Source: Saccharothrix ecbatanensis | GTDB lineage: Bacteria; Actinomycetota; Actinomycetes; Mycobacteriales; Pseudonocardiaceae | Length of the DNA: 64,000 nucleotides | Direction: 5' to 3' | Assembly (NCBI RefSeq): GCF_014205015.1 | Contig: NZ_JACHMO010000001.1 | Span: 1,302,001 to 1,366,000 of the forward strand | Shown here: positions 63,199 through 64,000 of the stretch, piece by piece | How the letters are laid out: every line of letters starts with the position of its first letter | Position numbering within the stretch: the first letter of the stretch is position 1 | Notes under the pieces: generated by a model | Told to the model about the DNA's origin: nothing | Databases searched by the model: none | The model's input: only the letters and a program-made list of their open reading frames with translations | Position numbers and translations under genes: made by a program

Positions 63199-64000
63199 GT
63201 GACGATCCAGCTGACCGCCGACAGTGGGGGCTCGGTGGCCGACTTCAAGGTCGCGGACCTGTCGTTGGCACCGTTCGGCCGGAAGGAGATCCAGCTCGCC
63301 GAGCAGGAGATGCCCGGTCTGATGGCGCTGCGCAGGGAATACGGCCCCCAGCAGCCCCTCGCGGGCAAGAAGATCGCCGGTTCGCTGCACATGACGATCC
63401 AGACCGCCGTGCTCATCGAGACGCTCGCCGCCCTCGGCGCCGACGTCCGGTGGGTGAGCTGCAACATCTTCTCGACCCAGGACCACGCCGCCGCGGCGGT
63501 CGTCGTCGGGCCCGAGGGCACCGTCGACAACCCCAAGGGCAGCTCCGTGTTCGCCTGGAAGGGCGAGACGCTGGAGGAGTACTGGTGGTGCACCGAGCAG
63601 CTGCTGACGTGGCCCGACGGCAGCGGCCCCGACTCGATCGTGGACGACGGCGGTGACGCCACGCTGCTGGTGCACATGGGCGTCGAGTACGAAGCCGCCG
63701 GCGCCGTGCCGTCGTCCGCCGAGGACGACTCCGACGACCACAAGCTGATCCTGGAGTCGCTGCGGCGTTCGCTGGCGTCCAGCCCGACCCGGTACACCGA
63801 CATGGCGAAGTCCATCATCGGCGTGACCGAGGAGACCACGAACGGCGTCAACCGGCTCTACCAGCTGCACAAGGCCGGCAAGCTGCTGTTCGCGGGCATC
63901 AACGTCAACGACTCGGTGACGAAGAGCAAGTTCGACAACAAGTACGGCATCCGCCACTCCCTGATCGACGGCATCAACCGCGCCACGGACGTGATGATCG
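63199..64000 (+). CDS. sahH: S-adenosyl-L-homocysteine hydrolase (adenosylhomocysteinase), partial
   Basis: The first 267 codons of this cytosolic enzyme are present; the rest is past the right edge. It splits S-adenosylhomocysteine to adenosine and homocysteine and so relieves product inhibition of methyltransferases. The N-terminal part matches the family closely: [32 protein letters not shown], the [16 protein letters not shown] substrate site, then [25 protein letters not shown] and [20 protein letters not shown], with the catalytic Lys and Asp pair in the last stretch. The start is GTG 63199 with GGAGGAGAA upstream. Actinobacterial forms carry the mid-domain insertion also seen here. This is a housekeeping gene and probably marks the end of the accessory region. 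Confidence 0.95.
   Translation, partial: MTIQLTADSGGSVADFKVADLSLAPFGRKEIQLAEQEMPGLMALRREYGPQQPLAGKKIAGSLHMTIQTAVLIETLAALGADVRWVSCNIFSTQDHAAAAVVVGPEGTVDNPKGSSVFAWKGETLEEYWWCTEQLLTWPDGSGPDSIVDDGGDATLLVHMGVEYEAAGAVPSSAEDDSDDHKLILESLRRSLASSPTRYTDMAKSIIGVTEETTNGVNRLYQLHKAGKLLFAGINVNDSVTKSKFDNKYGIRHSLIDGINRATDVMI

Noticed and set aside
1..64000. CRISPR arrays, tRNA or rRNA genes, insertion sequences, integrase or attachment sites
   Set aside because: I looked for regular repeat-spacer units, tRNA-like cloverleaf ends, transposase motifs and integrase genes and saw none.

Overview
The window is high-G+C actinobacterial DNA. Start codons are often GTG, genes overlap as ATGA/GTGA, and coding bias is strong enough to create long false antisense frames. 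The gene content (a modular type I PKS, MFS exporters, an HpaB/HpaC monooxygenase, catechol meta-cleavage enzymes) fits a filamentous actinomycete. A Pseudonocardiales-type organism (Saccharothrix, Actinosynnema, Lentzea, Amycolatopsis) is my inference; no marker gene proves it.

Region 1 (1-42956, minus strand) is part of a modular type I PKS operon. Five consecutive genes are called here, in transcription order, A (42956-36477), B (36480-25819), C (25804-9911), D (9897-3454) and E (3401 to beyond base 1). They encode eight extension modules. From AT motifs (GHSQG/YASH = methylmalonyl; GHSVG/HAFH = malonyl) and reductive domains the order is: A methylmalonyl, DH-ER-KR; B1 malonyl, DH-KR; B2 methylmalonyl, DH-KR; C1 malonyl, DH-KR; C2 malonyl, DH-KR; C3 methylmalonyl, DH-KR; D malonyl, DH-ER-KR; E methylmalonyl, DH then cut by the window edge. 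If used colinearly this makes a conjugated pentaene with two vinylic methyls, flanked by saturated units. No loading module or thioesterase is in the window. The docking domain of A says an upstream PKS protein is missing, so the assembly line extends past this window.

Region 2 (42957-47894) holds a 920-bp PKS upstream region rich in direct and inverted repeats, a 14-TM DHA2-type drug exporter with an operator-like promoter, and a divergent pair: an AraC/cupin regulator and a fosmidomycin-resistance-like MFS transporter.

Region 3 (47921-50879) holds a divergent NAD+-dependent DNA ligase, a frameshifted remnant that looks like the C-terminal domain of an MmyB-type XRE regulator, and a small secreted beta-sandwich-like protein with a strong hairpin terminator.

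Region 4 (51110-64000) is a divergent aromatic-catabolism-type locus. Minus operon: 2-hydroxymuconic semialdehyde dehydrogenase, a hydratase-family protein that has lost its catalytic residues, 4-oxalocrotonate decarboxylase, 4-oxalocrotonate tautomerase, an XylE-type extradiol dioxygenase and an Nramp Mn/Fe transporter. Plus operon: a YdhS-like FAD/NAD(P) protein, an HpaB-family two-component monooxygenase (with a TTA codon), its flavin reductase, a MocR/LysN-type aminotransferase and an RraA/HMG-aldolase-family protein, followed by the start of S-adenosylhomocysteine hydrolase. Together these would take a phenol to catechol, ring-cleave it and carry it by the oxalocrotonate branch to 2-hydroxypenta-2,4-dienoate. 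No intact hydratase, classical aldolase or acetaldehyde dehydrogenase is present, so the end of the pathway is open.
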